Source: Deltaproteobacteria bacterium (GTDB lineage: Bacteria; Desulfobacterota; Desulfarculia; Adiutricales; Adiutricaceae). Taken from it: 55,496 nt of DNA. The position numbers and the translations under genes were made by a program. The DNA lies in contig JAISEK010000052.1 of assembly GCA_031264145.1 (NCBI GenBank), positions 1-55,496 of the forward strand, written 5' to 3'. The notes beneath the pieces were generated by a model that was not told the origin of the DNA, did not search any database, and was given only the letters and a program-made list of their open reading frames with translations. Positions 9,199 to 17,915 of the stretch are shown in pieces. Every line of letters begins with the position of its first letter. The stretch's first letter is position 1.

Positions 9199-11547
9199 AT
9201 GTTTGACGCCACCAGAGTGAACGATCGGTTCAGATCAATCACCGAAACGGTAGTCCGGCACCGGTTCCTGTTTTTGACCGGAACGCTTCTCCTGACGGCC
9301 ATTCTGGCCTCGGGACTGCCCCGCCTGCAGGTGGACACCAGCCAGGAGAGTTGGTTTCTCGAGGGCGATGAGGCCTTGCTGGCCCAGGCGCGCGTGGAAG
9401 AGATTTTCGGCAAGGACGATTTCTGCGCCGTCCTGGTCAGCGCCGACAACATCACTGCCAGGGAAAACCTCGCGCTCATACGCGAGCTAAGCCAGGAGTT
9501 CCTGGACCAGGTCCCCTATGCCGACGACGTCGTCTCCCTCACGGACTTCGAGTTCTCCCAGGGCGTCGAGGGAGGGATCGAGATCGTGAGCCTGGTGCCC
9601 GAGGACCTGGACGAGTTGACCGACCATGATTTCAATGGGGGAATCAGGGACAAGATTTTGGGGAAAAAGCTGTTTAGGGACAAGATCATATCAAAGGATG
9701 GGCGGGAGGCCTGGATCTTCCTGCGCCTCAAGCCGGTCCCGCCTTCCGAGACGCTGCAGGGCGGGGTCCACGCCGACTACCTGATCGGCGAGAAGTTCAT
9801 GGAGATCGCTGGTCAGGACAAGTATGCGTCCATTAACCCCAAGACCATCGGCATGCCGGTCCTCGACGTCGAGAAGAGGATATATTTTGCCCAGATTACC
9901 AGCAGACTGATACTCATGAGCATATTGGTCATCGCCGTGGCCATGGGGCTGGCCACCAGGAAATTCAGGGCGGTCTTCTTTCCTTTTCTGGTCACGATCA
10001 TGGCCTTGCTGGGGGTCTTCGGGCTGGAGGGGTACCTCGGATTCAAGTTCGATCCCGTGACAGTGTTCTTGCCCATCTTCCTGACGATGGCCATGTCCAC
10101 CTGCTACAGCATACATATACTTAATTTCTTTGACTCAAGGCTGCTGGAGACAGGCAACAGGCTAGAGTCGATCCTGTTTTCAACCCAGAAGGCCGGCTGG
10201 TCGCTTCTTTCCAGCGCCCTGACGACCATGGCCGGCCTCATTTCCTTTCTGGCCATCCCCATGAGGCCCATCCGTTTCGTGGGCCTGACGGCCGCCCTCC
10301 TTGTCGGGGCCACTTTTTTGCTGGTCTACGTCCTCATGCCCATTTTGCTGAGCTTTGGCCGGGGGGATACAGGGACGTCCAAGGCCTCGGGGCATGGCCT
10401 GGCCGACCGTCTCCTGGACGCGCTGGGCCGCCGGGTCCTAAACCGGCCCTGGCTGACGATGTCAGTGTTTTTCCTGTCGTTTGGCATCGTCATGACAGGC
10501 CTGAAGAACTTCGAGGTATCTTTCGACGTCAGGCGCACGTATGGGACCAAGGTCAAGTATATCCAACGGATGTTCGAGGTCAGCGAGTCGAGCCTGGGGT
10601 CGTTGTACTCGTACGGGATAGCCATCGAGCTCCCGAGGCCGGACATGGCCAAGGATCCGCTGGTCCTGGGAAACCTGAGGATCCTTGAGGATGAGATTGG
10701 CCAATACCGGCTGACCAAAAGGGTCTCCTCCCTGGTCGGGATTCTCGAGGACTTAAACCAGGTCCTCAACGACGGCCAGGAGGAATACCTGAGGCTCCCG
10801 GAAACCCCCGAGGAAGTGGCCCAGATGCTTCTGCTGTACGAGAACGCCGGCGGGCGGGAGACTGAAAGGTGGATCGACTACGACTACCAGAGGCTCCGTG
10901 TCATGGTGGAGGTGGACGACTACAACTCGGCCGAGATCCTGCGGACCATCGAGGGCGTCAAACGCCGGGCCGCCGAGCTCTTCCCCGGGGCCAACGTCAT
11001 CATGACCGGGTCCCTGACCCAGTTCACCGTCATGATGCAGTACATCACCTGGGGCCAGATCAAGACGTTCTACATGGCCCTCCTGACCATCGCCCTGGTC
11101 ATGTTCTGGACCTTCAGGAGCCTCAGGACGGCCCTTCTCGCCCTCATCCCCAACGCCGTGCCGGTCCTGGCGGTCAGCGGGCTGATGGGCTGGCTCTCGA
11201 TTCCCCTGGACATCATGACCGTGACCATCATTCCCATGCTCCTGGGTTTGGCCGTGGACGACACCATCCACTTCATCAACCATTCCTCGCGGGAATTCAT
11301 GCAGTGCGGCAACTACGGTCAAGCAGTCTACCTGACCGAGAAAAGCGTCGGAAAGGCCATCGTCCTGACCTCGGTTATCCTGATACTGGCCTTCAGCCCC
11401 TACCTGGTGGCCGACATCAGGGTGTTCTTCCATATGGGATTTCTCATCGCTCTGGGCGTCCTGGCCGCCCTTATGGCCGATCTCTTCGTCACCCCGGTCC
11501 TTCTCAAGGTTGCCCGGGCCTTTGGCCCGGAAAGGACTGGCCGATGA
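9199..11547 (+). CDS. MMPL/RND-family exporter (COG1033 type)
   Basis: The 782-residue inner-membrane protein has the two-fold architecture of RND superfamily exporters. A first membrane helix near residue 25 is followed by a periplasmic domain (about 50-230), a helix block (about 235-400), a helix near 420, a second periplasmic domain (about 440-620) and a second helix block (about 625-775). The second block contains LGLAVDDTIHFINHS, matching the conserved acidic motif in helix 4-type segments used for proton coupling. Single-gene RND proteins of this type move lipids or hydrophobic molecules. The LolA-like and DUF1302-like genes upstream would supply periplasmic and outer-membrane steps. 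Its stop overlaps the next gene's start (ATGA). Confidence 0.88.
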   Translation: MFDATRVNDRFRSITETVVRHRFLFLTGTLLLTAILASGLPRLQVDTSQESWFLEGDEALLAQARVEEIFGKDDFCAVLVSADNITARENLALIRELSQEFLDQVPYADDVVSLTDFEFSQGVEGGIEIVSLVPEDLDELTDHDFNGGIRDKILGKKLFRDKIISKDGREAWIFLRLKPVPPSETLQGGVHADYLIGEKFMEIAGQDKYASINPKTIGMPVLDVEKRIYFAQITSRLILMSILVIAVAMGLATRKFRAVFFPFLVTIMALLGVFGLEGYLGFKFDPVTVFLPIFLTMAMSTCYSIHILNFFDSRLLETGNRLESILFSTQKAGWSLLSSALTTMAGLISFLAIPMRPIRFVGLTAALLVGATFLLVYVLMPILLSFGRGDTGTSKASGHGLADRLLDALGRRVLNRPWLTMSVFFLSFGIVMTGLKNFEVSFDVRRTYGTKVKYIQRMFEVSESSLGSLYSYGIAIELPRPDMAKDPLVLGNLRILEDEIGQYRLTKRVSSLVGILEDLNQVLNDGQEEYLRLPETPEEVAQMLLLYENAGGRETERWIDYDYQRLRVMVEVDDYNSAEILRTIEGVKRRAAELFPGANVIMTGSLTQFTVMMQYITWGQIKTFYMALLTIALVMFWTFRSLRTALLALIPNAVPVLAVSGLMGWLSIPLDIMTVTIIPMLLGLAVDDTIHFINHSSREFMQCGNYGQAVYLTEKSVGKAIVLTSVILILAFSPYLVADIRVFFHMGFLIALGVLAALMADLFVTPVLLKVARAFGPERTGR

Positions 11548-12776
11548 CTGGGCCGCCCACCCAGCGGCCCAGCCAAATGGACATCTCCCGCTGGCTGCTC
11601 ATCGGGAGCCTCTACGTCAGCCAATACGTGGGCCAGGCCTTTCTGCTGATTTCCCTCATAACCATAATGAGGAGGCAGGGCCTGCCGATGGAAAAGCTGG
11701 GTCTCGTCTATTCATTGGCCTTGTGTTGGGTATTCAAGTTTGTCTGGTCACCCGTAGTTGACAGATACAATCCCATATGCGGGCGATACAAGGGCTGGAT
11801 TCTCATTACCCAGCTCGGCATGGCGCTGAGTCTCCTCGCCTTGAGCCTCTGTCGGCTGCCCGCTGATTTCTACCTGATTCTGGGCCTGGGGTGTTTCCAT
11901 TCCTTCTTCTCGTCCACCCAGGACGCGGCCAGCGACGGCCTCTGCCGAACACTGCTACTGCCTGGGGAAAGGCCAGCGGGCATGAGCGTCCAGGCCTTCA
12001 GCGGCCTTCTGGGCAACATCATCGGCGGCGGGGTCGTCCTGGCCGCCTTCCCGAGCCTGGGCTGGTCCGGCTGCTGCCTTCTTCTGGCCGGGGTGATCAT
12101 GGTCAGTTTTTTCCAGTGCCTTTTTTTGAATGAGCCACCCAGGAGGACGGCATATTCCATTATCTCGATGAAAAGGCTAATTGATTTTTGGAAAATTGAC
12201 AATAATTTGTCTTGGCTGGCAATCCTGGTTCCCTATTCGGTCGGCATCGGTCTAGGGTGGGGCCTGTTGCCAGTCCTGCTGGCCGACCTGAAATGGGGCT
12301 TTGGCCAGATAGGCTTCACCCTGAACGTGGCCGGTTCCCTGACCGGCATGATCGGGGCGGCCCTTTCGGGCCTCATCCTGAAAAGGATCGGCCGGGCCAG
12401 AATGCTCAAGCTGACGTCAGCGGTGGTGATTCTGGGCCTTCTGGCCATAAGCGCGATCATCGGCTCGACCGCCGACAAGGGCATGGTCTTCCTGGTGGTC
12501 CAGATCTATTTCCTGTGCGTCTCACCCTGCATGGTCGTGATTCCCACCCTGATGATGGACCGATCCTCGGCCGACAGCCCGGCCACAGACTACTCGGTCC
12601 AGTTTTGCCTCGCGACCCTCTGCCAATATCTGGCAGCCAGCGTCGGCACCATGGCCGGCCCCCGGCTGGGCTTTGACCTCGCCTTCCTGTCCTGCGCCCT
12701 GGTGGAGACCATGACCCTGCTGTTTGGCCTGAAATGCATCCATAAAGGCGTCTTGGTCCTCAAGGCGGCGGAGTGA
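11544..12776 (+). CDS. MFS permease, RhtX/FptX/YbtX-like
   Basis: This 410-residue protein has about 12 membrane helices. The N-terminal LIGSLYVSQYVGQAFLLISL and FKFVWSPVVDRY segments resemble RhtX/FptX/YbtX siderophore permeases and the related AmpG group. The start at 11544 overlaps the upstream stop by 4 bases, with GAAAGGA 8 bases upstream; a longer in-frame reading is a shadow. In Yersinia, ybtP-ybtQ-ybtX form a set, so its presence in an operon with a YbtPQ-like pair supports metallophore uptake. A local AT-rich patch lies at about 12150-12215. Confidence 0.75.
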   Translation: MTGPPTQRPSQMDISRWLLIGSLYVSQYVGQAFLLISLITIMRRQGLPMEKLGLVYSLALCWVFKFVWSPVVDRYNPICGRYKGWILITQLGMALSLLALSLCRLPADFYLILGLGCFHSFFSSTQDAASDGLCRTLLLPGERPAGMSVQAFSGLLGNIIGGGVVLAAFPSLGWSGCCLLLAGVIMVSFFQCLFLNEPPRRTAYSIISMKRLIDFWKIDNNLSWLAILVPYSVGIGLGWGLLPVLLADLKWGFGQIGFTLNVAGSLTGMIGAALSGLILKRIGRARMLKLTSAVVILGLLAISAIIGSTADKGMVFLVVQIYFLCVSPCMVVIPTLMMDRSSADSPATDYSVQFCLATLCQYLAASVGTMAGPRLGFDLAFLSCALVETMTLLFGLKCIHKGVLVLKAAE

Positions 12777-13013
12777 CTGGCGAGTCTCAGCCAGTCCTTG
12801 ACAGGGGCCAGCGCCTTACACCCGGACGGCCCTCCTTGGCCTAGCCGCCCTGGGGGAAACCAACGGCCAGTATAAGGTTTCCGGCCGCGGCTTGCGGATC
12901 CCCCTGCTCCCACGCCCGGGCCAAGGAGACGGGAGACGAAATCTAGCTTGATTCCGACAACTCCGCCTGCATCATGAGGACAACTATGGCCACATCGACC
13001 AAAATCAGCGTAG

Positions 13014-13040
13014 TCTCTCTCTCTCTCTCTCTCTCTCTCT
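13014..13040. repeat. TC dinucleotide microsatellite
   Basis: An uninterrupted run of about 13 TC units in the spacer upstream of the AraC-type regulator. Such tracts are prone to slippage; it is outside any coding region, so any effect would be on transcription. Confidence 0.9.
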
Positions 13041-13111
13041 GGGCGGTATAGTCGCCACGGTATTTCCGCGGCCTGCCTTCTGGGTCCTTTACGGCCCATG
13101 ACGACGACTGT

Positions 13112-13155
13112 GGCCCAGTCCAGAACCCAAATCGGTTCGGGACTGGGCCCTTTTT
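13112..13155 (+). terminator. Strong rho-independent terminator hairpin
   Basis: GGCCCAGTCC pairs with GGACTGGGCC. A second GAACC/GGTTC stem sits inside after one A/G mismatch, with a 6-base loop, and five Ts follow directly. It lies 336 bases past the MFS stop and about 300 before the regulator, so it either ends the transporter operon or acts as a leader attenuator for the regulator. Confidence 0.75.
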
Positions 13156-13453
13156 ACGCCCTCATGGCCATCAGTCCAGGAAAGCCGGGACCAAAAGCCC
13201 GCACCACGGCCCCAAGATGGCCGACGGGCAAGACGGAGTTTCCCCTGCCGGAAGGCCAAGCCGTAATGCCATATGGTTCCTGAGATTATCTGACTGACTA
13301 TCCTGATTTCACCCAAAAGCCGGCTTCCGAAACGACAAACATCAATGGCCTTATCGCGGATTTGTTCCGATTGACTGGTAAACTTTTGGTCGCTACCTGG
13401 AATTGCCTGGGAGCACGGCATCCATAAACTCAGAGCATCACCTTGGTTTTTAC

Positions 13454-14473
13454 ATGAACGACAGCATCCGTTCCATAATTCCTTACCGGCCGAGGCCGCC
13501 TTGGCCAGATGGAGGCCATCCCTTGGCGCCCAAGACGCCCGGCGCGGCCAGCCAGAGACCCTGTAAGTGCCATTTCCCGCTGAAGATTTGCCGGGTGGTA
13601 AACATTCGGCCAGGCTTTGACCTGCTTTTGGCCGAACAAACCGCGCCAGCCGATTTGAGGGACAGCGTCGAGTATACCGGCCAGGCCCTGGTCCTGTCCA
13701 CAATCGTCTCCGGCCAGACCTTGTTTTTCGGAGGATCCCCCGAGCCAGCGCGCGGCCACCTTCTCAGCCCCGTGGCCGGACCGGCGGAAACTGTTTCCTG
13801 GCTCTCCGATCTCAGCGGCGAAATCCTTTTGGGCAGCGGGCAAGCCCTGGCCTCGGTGACCATCGTCTTGAGTTTGGATTGTTTTGGCCAGTTAGGCTGC
13901 CTGACGGGCCTAAAAGAGGAACTGCTGGCCAGCGTCGACGCCCCGCGGAACTTCCATCTCCACGCACAAAGGCCCCTTGGCGTCCAAAAAAGGCAGATAG
14001 CCATCCAGATGCTCAACCCTCCATTGCCCGAAACCTGCCGGCGACTTTTCTGGGAAGGCAAGGCCATGGAACTCCTGGCCATCTACCTGAGCCAGCTGGC
14101 CGATATCACGCCGGGCAAGTTCGTCTTGAGCCCTGGCGATCTGGAAAGGCTCTCCGAGGCCAGGAGGCTCCTGGAGGGAAGCTACTTCGCCCCGCCCAGC
14201 CTCAAGACCCTGTCCCGGAATTGCGGGCTAAACGAGAGCAAGGTAAAGAAGGGTTTCCGCGTTTACTATGGCGAGACCTTCAGCGACATCCTGCGCAAGG
14301 AACGCATGAGGCAGGCCCTGGCGTTGATGAAGAAGTCCGACAAGCCGGTCAGCCTGGTGGCCAATTTGGTCGGCTACAGCAACATCAGCCATTTCATCGC
14401 CGCCTTCAGGGCCGAATTCGGGCTTACCCCCGGCCAAATGCGCCGTCTGGACAGGCATAGGGAAAAGGGGTGA
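13454..14473 (+). CDS. AraC-family regulator, PchR/YbtA-like
   Basis: The 339-residue protein has a variable sensor domain (about 1-230) and a C-terminal double helix-turn-helix. LKTLSRNCGLNESKVKKGFR, YGETFSDILRKERM and VGYSNISHFIAAFRAEFG are the AraC motifs, and the KKGFR/ERM form is close to PchR and YbtA, which activate siderophore uptake genes when the ferric siderophore binds. I use the ATG at 13454; a TTG 51 bases upstream is possible and neither has a strong ribosome site. Position between the transporter operon and the TonB genes suggests it controls both. Confidence 0.85.
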   Translation: MNDSIRSIIPYRPRPPWPDGGHPLAPKTPGAASQRPCKCHFPLKICRVVNIRPGFDLLLAEQTAPADLRDSVEYTGQALVLSTIVSGQTLFFGGSPEPARGHLLSPVAGPAETVSWLSDLSGEILLGSGQALASVTIVLSLDCFGQLGCLTGLKEELLASVDAPRNFHLHAQRPLGVQKRQIAIQMLNPPLPETCRRLFWEGKAMELLAIYLSQLADITPGKFVLSPGDLERLSEARRLLEGSYFAPPSLKTLSRNCGLNESKVKKGFRVYYGETFSDILRKERMRQALALMKKSDKPVSLVANLVGYSNISHFIAAFRAEFGLTPGQMRRLDRHREKG

Positions 14474-14730
14474 TTCCATGGGCTGCCCGTTGTTTTCCCG
14501 GAATCAGACGAGAACCTTCTTGTTTTTGAGGTGCCGGCCAGGCATGGTCCAGATTCTTCAGGGGGAAACGCGGGCTTGACCAGGTTAGCCAGAGGTATTT
14601 TTCCCAGTCATGCCGGATAAAGCGGGATTACGGCGCGAGGCGAATTCGATAGAGGCGCACAACCCATTTTGACGGCTGCATTTCATGAGCGATGGTAATC
14701 TTCACCCGCCACATAGGATGCAGCGATGCG

Positions 14731-15558
14731 CTAACGCAAGGCGAATTGGATTGGGACGGTCAATTCCAGTGTGTTGATCTCCAACTCCTTGGGAAAGGCC
14801 GGCAGGGGATTGACCCTCTGGATCAGGGCCTGGGCCTCGTCGTCCAGGATTGGGAAGCCGGAACTCTTGACCAGCCTGGCCGCCACCACCTGGCCCTGGC
14901 GGTTGAGGGTGAAGCTTATGGTCGCCACTCCCTGGATGTGGTTGTTCCTGGCCGAAGGCGGGTATTTCCTATAGCGCTCTATCTTCCGCCTAATCTGGCT
15001 TTTGTAGGCGTTCATGGCATTGGCCGTGCCCCGTCCCGTGCCGCCCCCCTCGCCACCCTGGCCCGGCCCCTCGCCGCCTCCAGTGCCAGAGCCCGTGGCC
15101 TGGCCGGCTGGGTCACCAGGGGAAGCCTGGGTCCGTGGCAACGGCTTGGGCTTGGGCCTCGGCTTCGGTTTTGGTTTGTCGACTGGCGGTGGCGGCGGGG
15201 GGGCCGGGGCTTCCTCAGCCTGGGTGGCCTGGCTTTCAATAAGGGACAGGTCCTCGGGATCAGGTTCGGGCTCAGGCTCAGGCTCGGGGACTGGCTGGTC
15301 CTCGGCCGTAGGGGTGGTGGCCTCAGGCTCGGGCTCGGCCATGGGCTCGGGCTCGGCCATGGGCCCAGGCTCACCGCCTCCCGGCTCGCCTCCAAGGGGG
15401 TCGTATTCGAACTCCATGACCGCCAGGGCGGACAAAGGCCCGTCGCCCTGGTCGGGCGAGGCCAGGAACGAGACCAGCGGAAGGTGCAGGCAAAACGACA
15501 GGGCCATGGCCGCGGCCAGGGCATTCGACTCGATTCTCGATATTCCGGATGGGTTCAT
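14731..15558 (-). CDS. tonB: TonB energy-transducing protein
   Basis: The 275-residue protein has an N-terminal membrane anchor (about 12-34) and a long periplasmic linker very rich in Pro and Glu, then Pro and Lys (PEPEPEPEPDPED, PKPKPRPKPKP). A glycine-rich patch follows, then the TonB C-terminal domain (about 190-275) with KIERYRKYPPSARNN, GVATISFTLNRQGQVV and SSGFPILDDEA. It transmits inner-membrane energy to TonB-dependent receptors. It is the last gene of an exbB-exbD-tonB operon, 18 bases after exbD. Confidence 0.93.
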   Translation of the reverse strand: MNPSGISRIESNALAAAMALSFCLHLPLVSFLASPDQGDGPLSALAVMEFEYDPLGGEPGGGEPGPMAEPEPMAEPEPEATTPTAEDQPVPEPEPEPEPDPEDLSLIESQATQAEEAPAPPPPPPVDKPKPKPRPKPKPLPRTQASPGDPAGQATGSGTGGGEGPGQGGEGGGTGRGTANAMNAYKSQIRRKIERYRKYPPSARNNHIQGVATISFTLNRQGQVVAARLVKSSGFPILDDEAQALIQRVNPLPAFPKELEINTLELTVPIQFALR

Positions 15559-15576
15559 GGCGAAGGGCCTGCTGGC

Positions 15577-16143
15577 TCAGAAGGCCATCGCCGGAACGGC
15601 CGGGGCCTCCGTCTCGGTGCCCTTCTCGGCCACCTTGGCGGCCGGGGGCGCCGGCTCCGCATGTCCCTGGCCCGTGGCATCCTGAGGCCGTGGGGCCTCA
15701 GCCTCTTTGCCAGGATCCTGGACCGTCTGGGCGTTGGTCACCAGGGTCACCCTGGCGAAGCCGGCCTGGCCCAGCTCGCTCATGAGCTCCATCATCCTGG
15801 CATATTTTACCTCGCCGTCGCCCCTGACGAACACCTCCCCCGACTCCGACTCCAGGGCCAGACGCCTGAAGGTCTCCGCCCTCAGTCCGTCATTGACCGG
15901 ATCCTTGTCCACGAAGACCTGGCTCTCGGCGTCCAGGCTGACGATCAGGGGATGATCGGGGCGGGGCATGGGCGTAGTCGCGGTCTTGGGGAGGTTTATC
16001 CTTACCCCGCCCATCATCAGTGGCGCCGTGACCATGAAGATAATCAAAAGCACTAGCATCACGTCAATGAAGGGCGTGACGTTTATGTCCGATATGGAGC
16101 GAACGTCTCCGCCGCCATGGATGAGCTCAGGGTTTCGTTCCAT
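15577..16143 (-). CDS. exbD: ExbD proton-channel subunit
   Basis: The 188-residue protein has a single N-terminal membrane helix, NVTPFIDVMLVLLIIFMV, with the proton-carrying Asp at residue 27, and then a periplasmic domain. The C-terminal 45 residues are a low-complexity Ala/Pro/Glu tail longer than usual for ExbD/TolR. It works with ExbB in the inner membrane to energise TonB. It lies 20 bases after exbB. TolR is the alternative family label; the adjoining tonB gene favours ExbD. Confidence 0.9.
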   Translation of the reverse strand: MERNPELIHGGGDVRSISDINVTPFIDVMLVLLIIFMVTAPLMMGGVRINLPKTATTPMPRPDHPLIVSLDAESQVFVDKDPVNDGLRAETFRRLALESESGEVFVRGDGEVKYARMMELMSELGQAGFARVTLVTNAQTVQDPGKEAEAPRPQDATGQGHAEPAPPAAKVAEKGTETEAPAVPAMAF

Positions 16144-16163
16144 AGGTTGGCCTCCGGCTATAG

Positions 16164-16829
16164 CTATTCTGAAAGGCTGTCCAGGCCCTCGAAACGGATC
16201 CTGGCCAGGTTGTTGCCGACCAGTCCGATGCCGGCCAGGGCTTCCTTGGTAATCTTCCTCACGGTCGAGTTTATCTTGTTGAAGGCGATGACCGCCGGGA
16301 TGGCGGCCACAAGGCCCATGGCGGTGGCGGAGAGCGCCTCGGCGATGCCCGGGGCCACGACGGAGAGGGTGGTCTCGCCGGAGGCGGCGATGCCGATGAA
16401 GCTGTTCATGATGCCCCAGACCGTGCCGAAAAGGCCAATGAAGGGGCTGGTCGAGCCCACGGTGGCCAGGACCGTGACCCTGGCCTCCAGGCGGTCGAGG
16501 CGCCCGGAGAGGACGACCCGCATGGAGCGCTCGACCCTTTCCCGATAATCGGCCCTGGTCTCGTTCCCGGCGTGGTCGACGCTTTCCCTAAGGCCGGCCT
16601 CGGCCACGAGGAAGGTAAAACCAGGGAACTCACCTGGCGCGACCTCGCCAGCGAGGCCCATGGCCAGTCTCTTGAATTTCCAGATTTGACGGCTGATTAC
16701 GTTCAAGATGATTGTCTTTTCCAAAATGACGACCCAGGAGGCCAGGGAGGCCAGGACAAGCAGGAGCATGACGCCCTTGACCGCGTTGTCCGCTGACATG
16801 AACATGTTGGCGATGGAAAATTGTGGCAT
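16164..16829 (-). CDS. exbB: ExbB/TolQ-type proton channel protein
   Basis: The 221-residue protein has three membrane helices (about 17-37, 125-150 and 165-190). The motif around TVGSTSPFIGLFGTVWGIMN and the AIAEALSATAMGLVAAIPAV segment define the MotA/TolQ/ExbB family. I chose the ATG at 16829 (MPQFSIANM) because AAAGG lies 10 bases before it; the ATG at 16856 has none. It heads the exbB-exbD-tonB operon that powers the TonB-dependent receptor encoded nearby on the same strand. Confidence 0.92.
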   Translation of the reverse strand: MPQFSIANMFMSADNAVKGVMLLLVLASLASWVVILEKTIILNVISRQIWKFKRLAMGLAGEVAPGEFPGFTFLVAEAGLRESVDHAGNETRADYRERVERSMRVVLSGRLDRLEARVTVLATVGSTSPFIGLFGTVWGIMNSFIGIAASGETTLSVVAPGIAEALSATAMGLVAAIPAVIAFNKINSTVRKITKEALAGIGLVGNNLARIRFEGLDSLSE

Positions 16830-17915
16830 ACGGTCAGAACCTTTGCATTTATTCATGGCGCGTTGGGATGTAGACGGCGAGTATCATTTTGATCGGACGG
16901 GGCCGACAGGGCAGGGACCAGCCAGCCGCGTTTCCAGAGTCATATTATCTGCCCTGGCTTAGATCAGAGTGCCCAGAACGAGGCCGGCATGAGCCAATTT
17001 GGCCACCGTGTTTCCTGCGTTGCTAGAGTGAGGATCTGGCGGAAAAGAGCATAATCTATTTTTTATATAAAGTCAATGTTTTCAATATATTACATAATTA
17101 TAACATGTCCCAAAAATGTAACTTTTCTCGATTCCATTGTCCATCAGGTCATTGTCCAAGAAGGAGGTCCTGGAGGCCATCGTCCAGGAAAATTAGGTAA
17201 AATTATGCAGGTCTACATAAATACCTGTTAACCTCATAAGAGTTCAGGATGATATATATTATCATGCACAGCAGTATAGTAAACAGGGCTCTATTGTCTC
17301 ACCCGGTGCTTTTATCATGAAGTGATCATTTCCAACTAATACGCTTGTATGTTACTGGTTTCAGGTGGTCAAAATACTTAGTTACTCAAATATATTAGCT
17401 CCGAGGATCCCTAAATATCCGTCAAACCAATTGGCCCTACCCCAAACCGATCCTTGACAGCTCGCCCAAACAGCAGGCCATAACCGACTGACTGACTATC
17501 TGTCTTTTCCCACGGCACCGCCACAAGCGTTTTGGCTCTATCGCGAGCCGAATGGAGCGTGGCGCCATGATTCCGATTGAGCCAGCCGGACAAATTTCTT
17601 TTAAAGTGTAAAATCTAAAAATAATTAGATATACTAAAGTAATAATTTTTAACCAATATACATAATAAAACTTATATATTAAATGTAATAATATAATGTT
17701 TTGGTAATTTTTTTAAAGATGTGATTATCAACGAATTATATAACATGACTTCAAATGACATACATTTGATCGGATTTGCTTAAAGGCACCCTGATTCAGC
17801 ATGTCCAGCGGTTTCCAATGGCGGCACACAAGGACCATGACGGCTAAGGCCGGCCAGTCCCGCAAAGGCCAATGGTACCGGCCGGCCAGCCACTGACAGA
17901 CGTCAATGTAGTGTC
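16830..17915. other. Spacer between the TonB receptor gene and exbB
   Basis: About 1.1 kb without a convincing gene; a 63-codon minus-strand frame at 17728-17919 looks fortuitous. AT-rich tracts (17040-17110 and 17590-17720) alternate with GC-rich ones. It includes a 17-base palindrome resembling a Fur-type operator (17249-17265) and a block (17488-17580) sharing ordered words with the spacer before the AraC regulator. Confidence 0.5.
17249..17265. promoter_or_regulatory. Fur-box-like palindrome
   Basis: ATGATA-TATAT-TATCAT is a perfect inverted repeat whose arms match the centre of the classical Fur consensus (GATAATGATAATCATTATC). It lies about 420 bases before exbB. Iron-dependent control is plausible for this locus, but AT-rich palindromes arise easily here. 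Confidence 0.4.

Larger units (their letters stand above)
12777..13453. other. Regulatory spacer before the AraC-type regulator
   Basis: No gene is apparent. The spacer contains a pure CT/TC dinucleotide tract (13014-13040), a strong terminator hairpin (13112-13155), and a block at 13290-13374 that shares words in the same order with 17488-17580 upstream of exbB. This block may be a dispersed repeat or a shared regulatory region. Confidence 0.55.

Noticed and set aside
10869-11543. N-terminal extension of the MFS gene into the MMPL gene
   Set aside because: The extension is out of frame over the MMPL coding region and is low-complexity; the coupled ATG at 11544 has a ribosome site.
14471-14506. 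Inverted repeat TGATTCC...GGAATCA as a terminator between the AraC gene and tonB
   Set aside because: The loop is large and no T run follows on the plus strand; the evidence is too weak to call.
14692-16056. Long plus-strand frame of 454 codons opposite tonB/exbD
   Set aside because: It is antisense to tonB and exbD, which have clear family motifs; its composition is the expected mirror of GC-rich codons.
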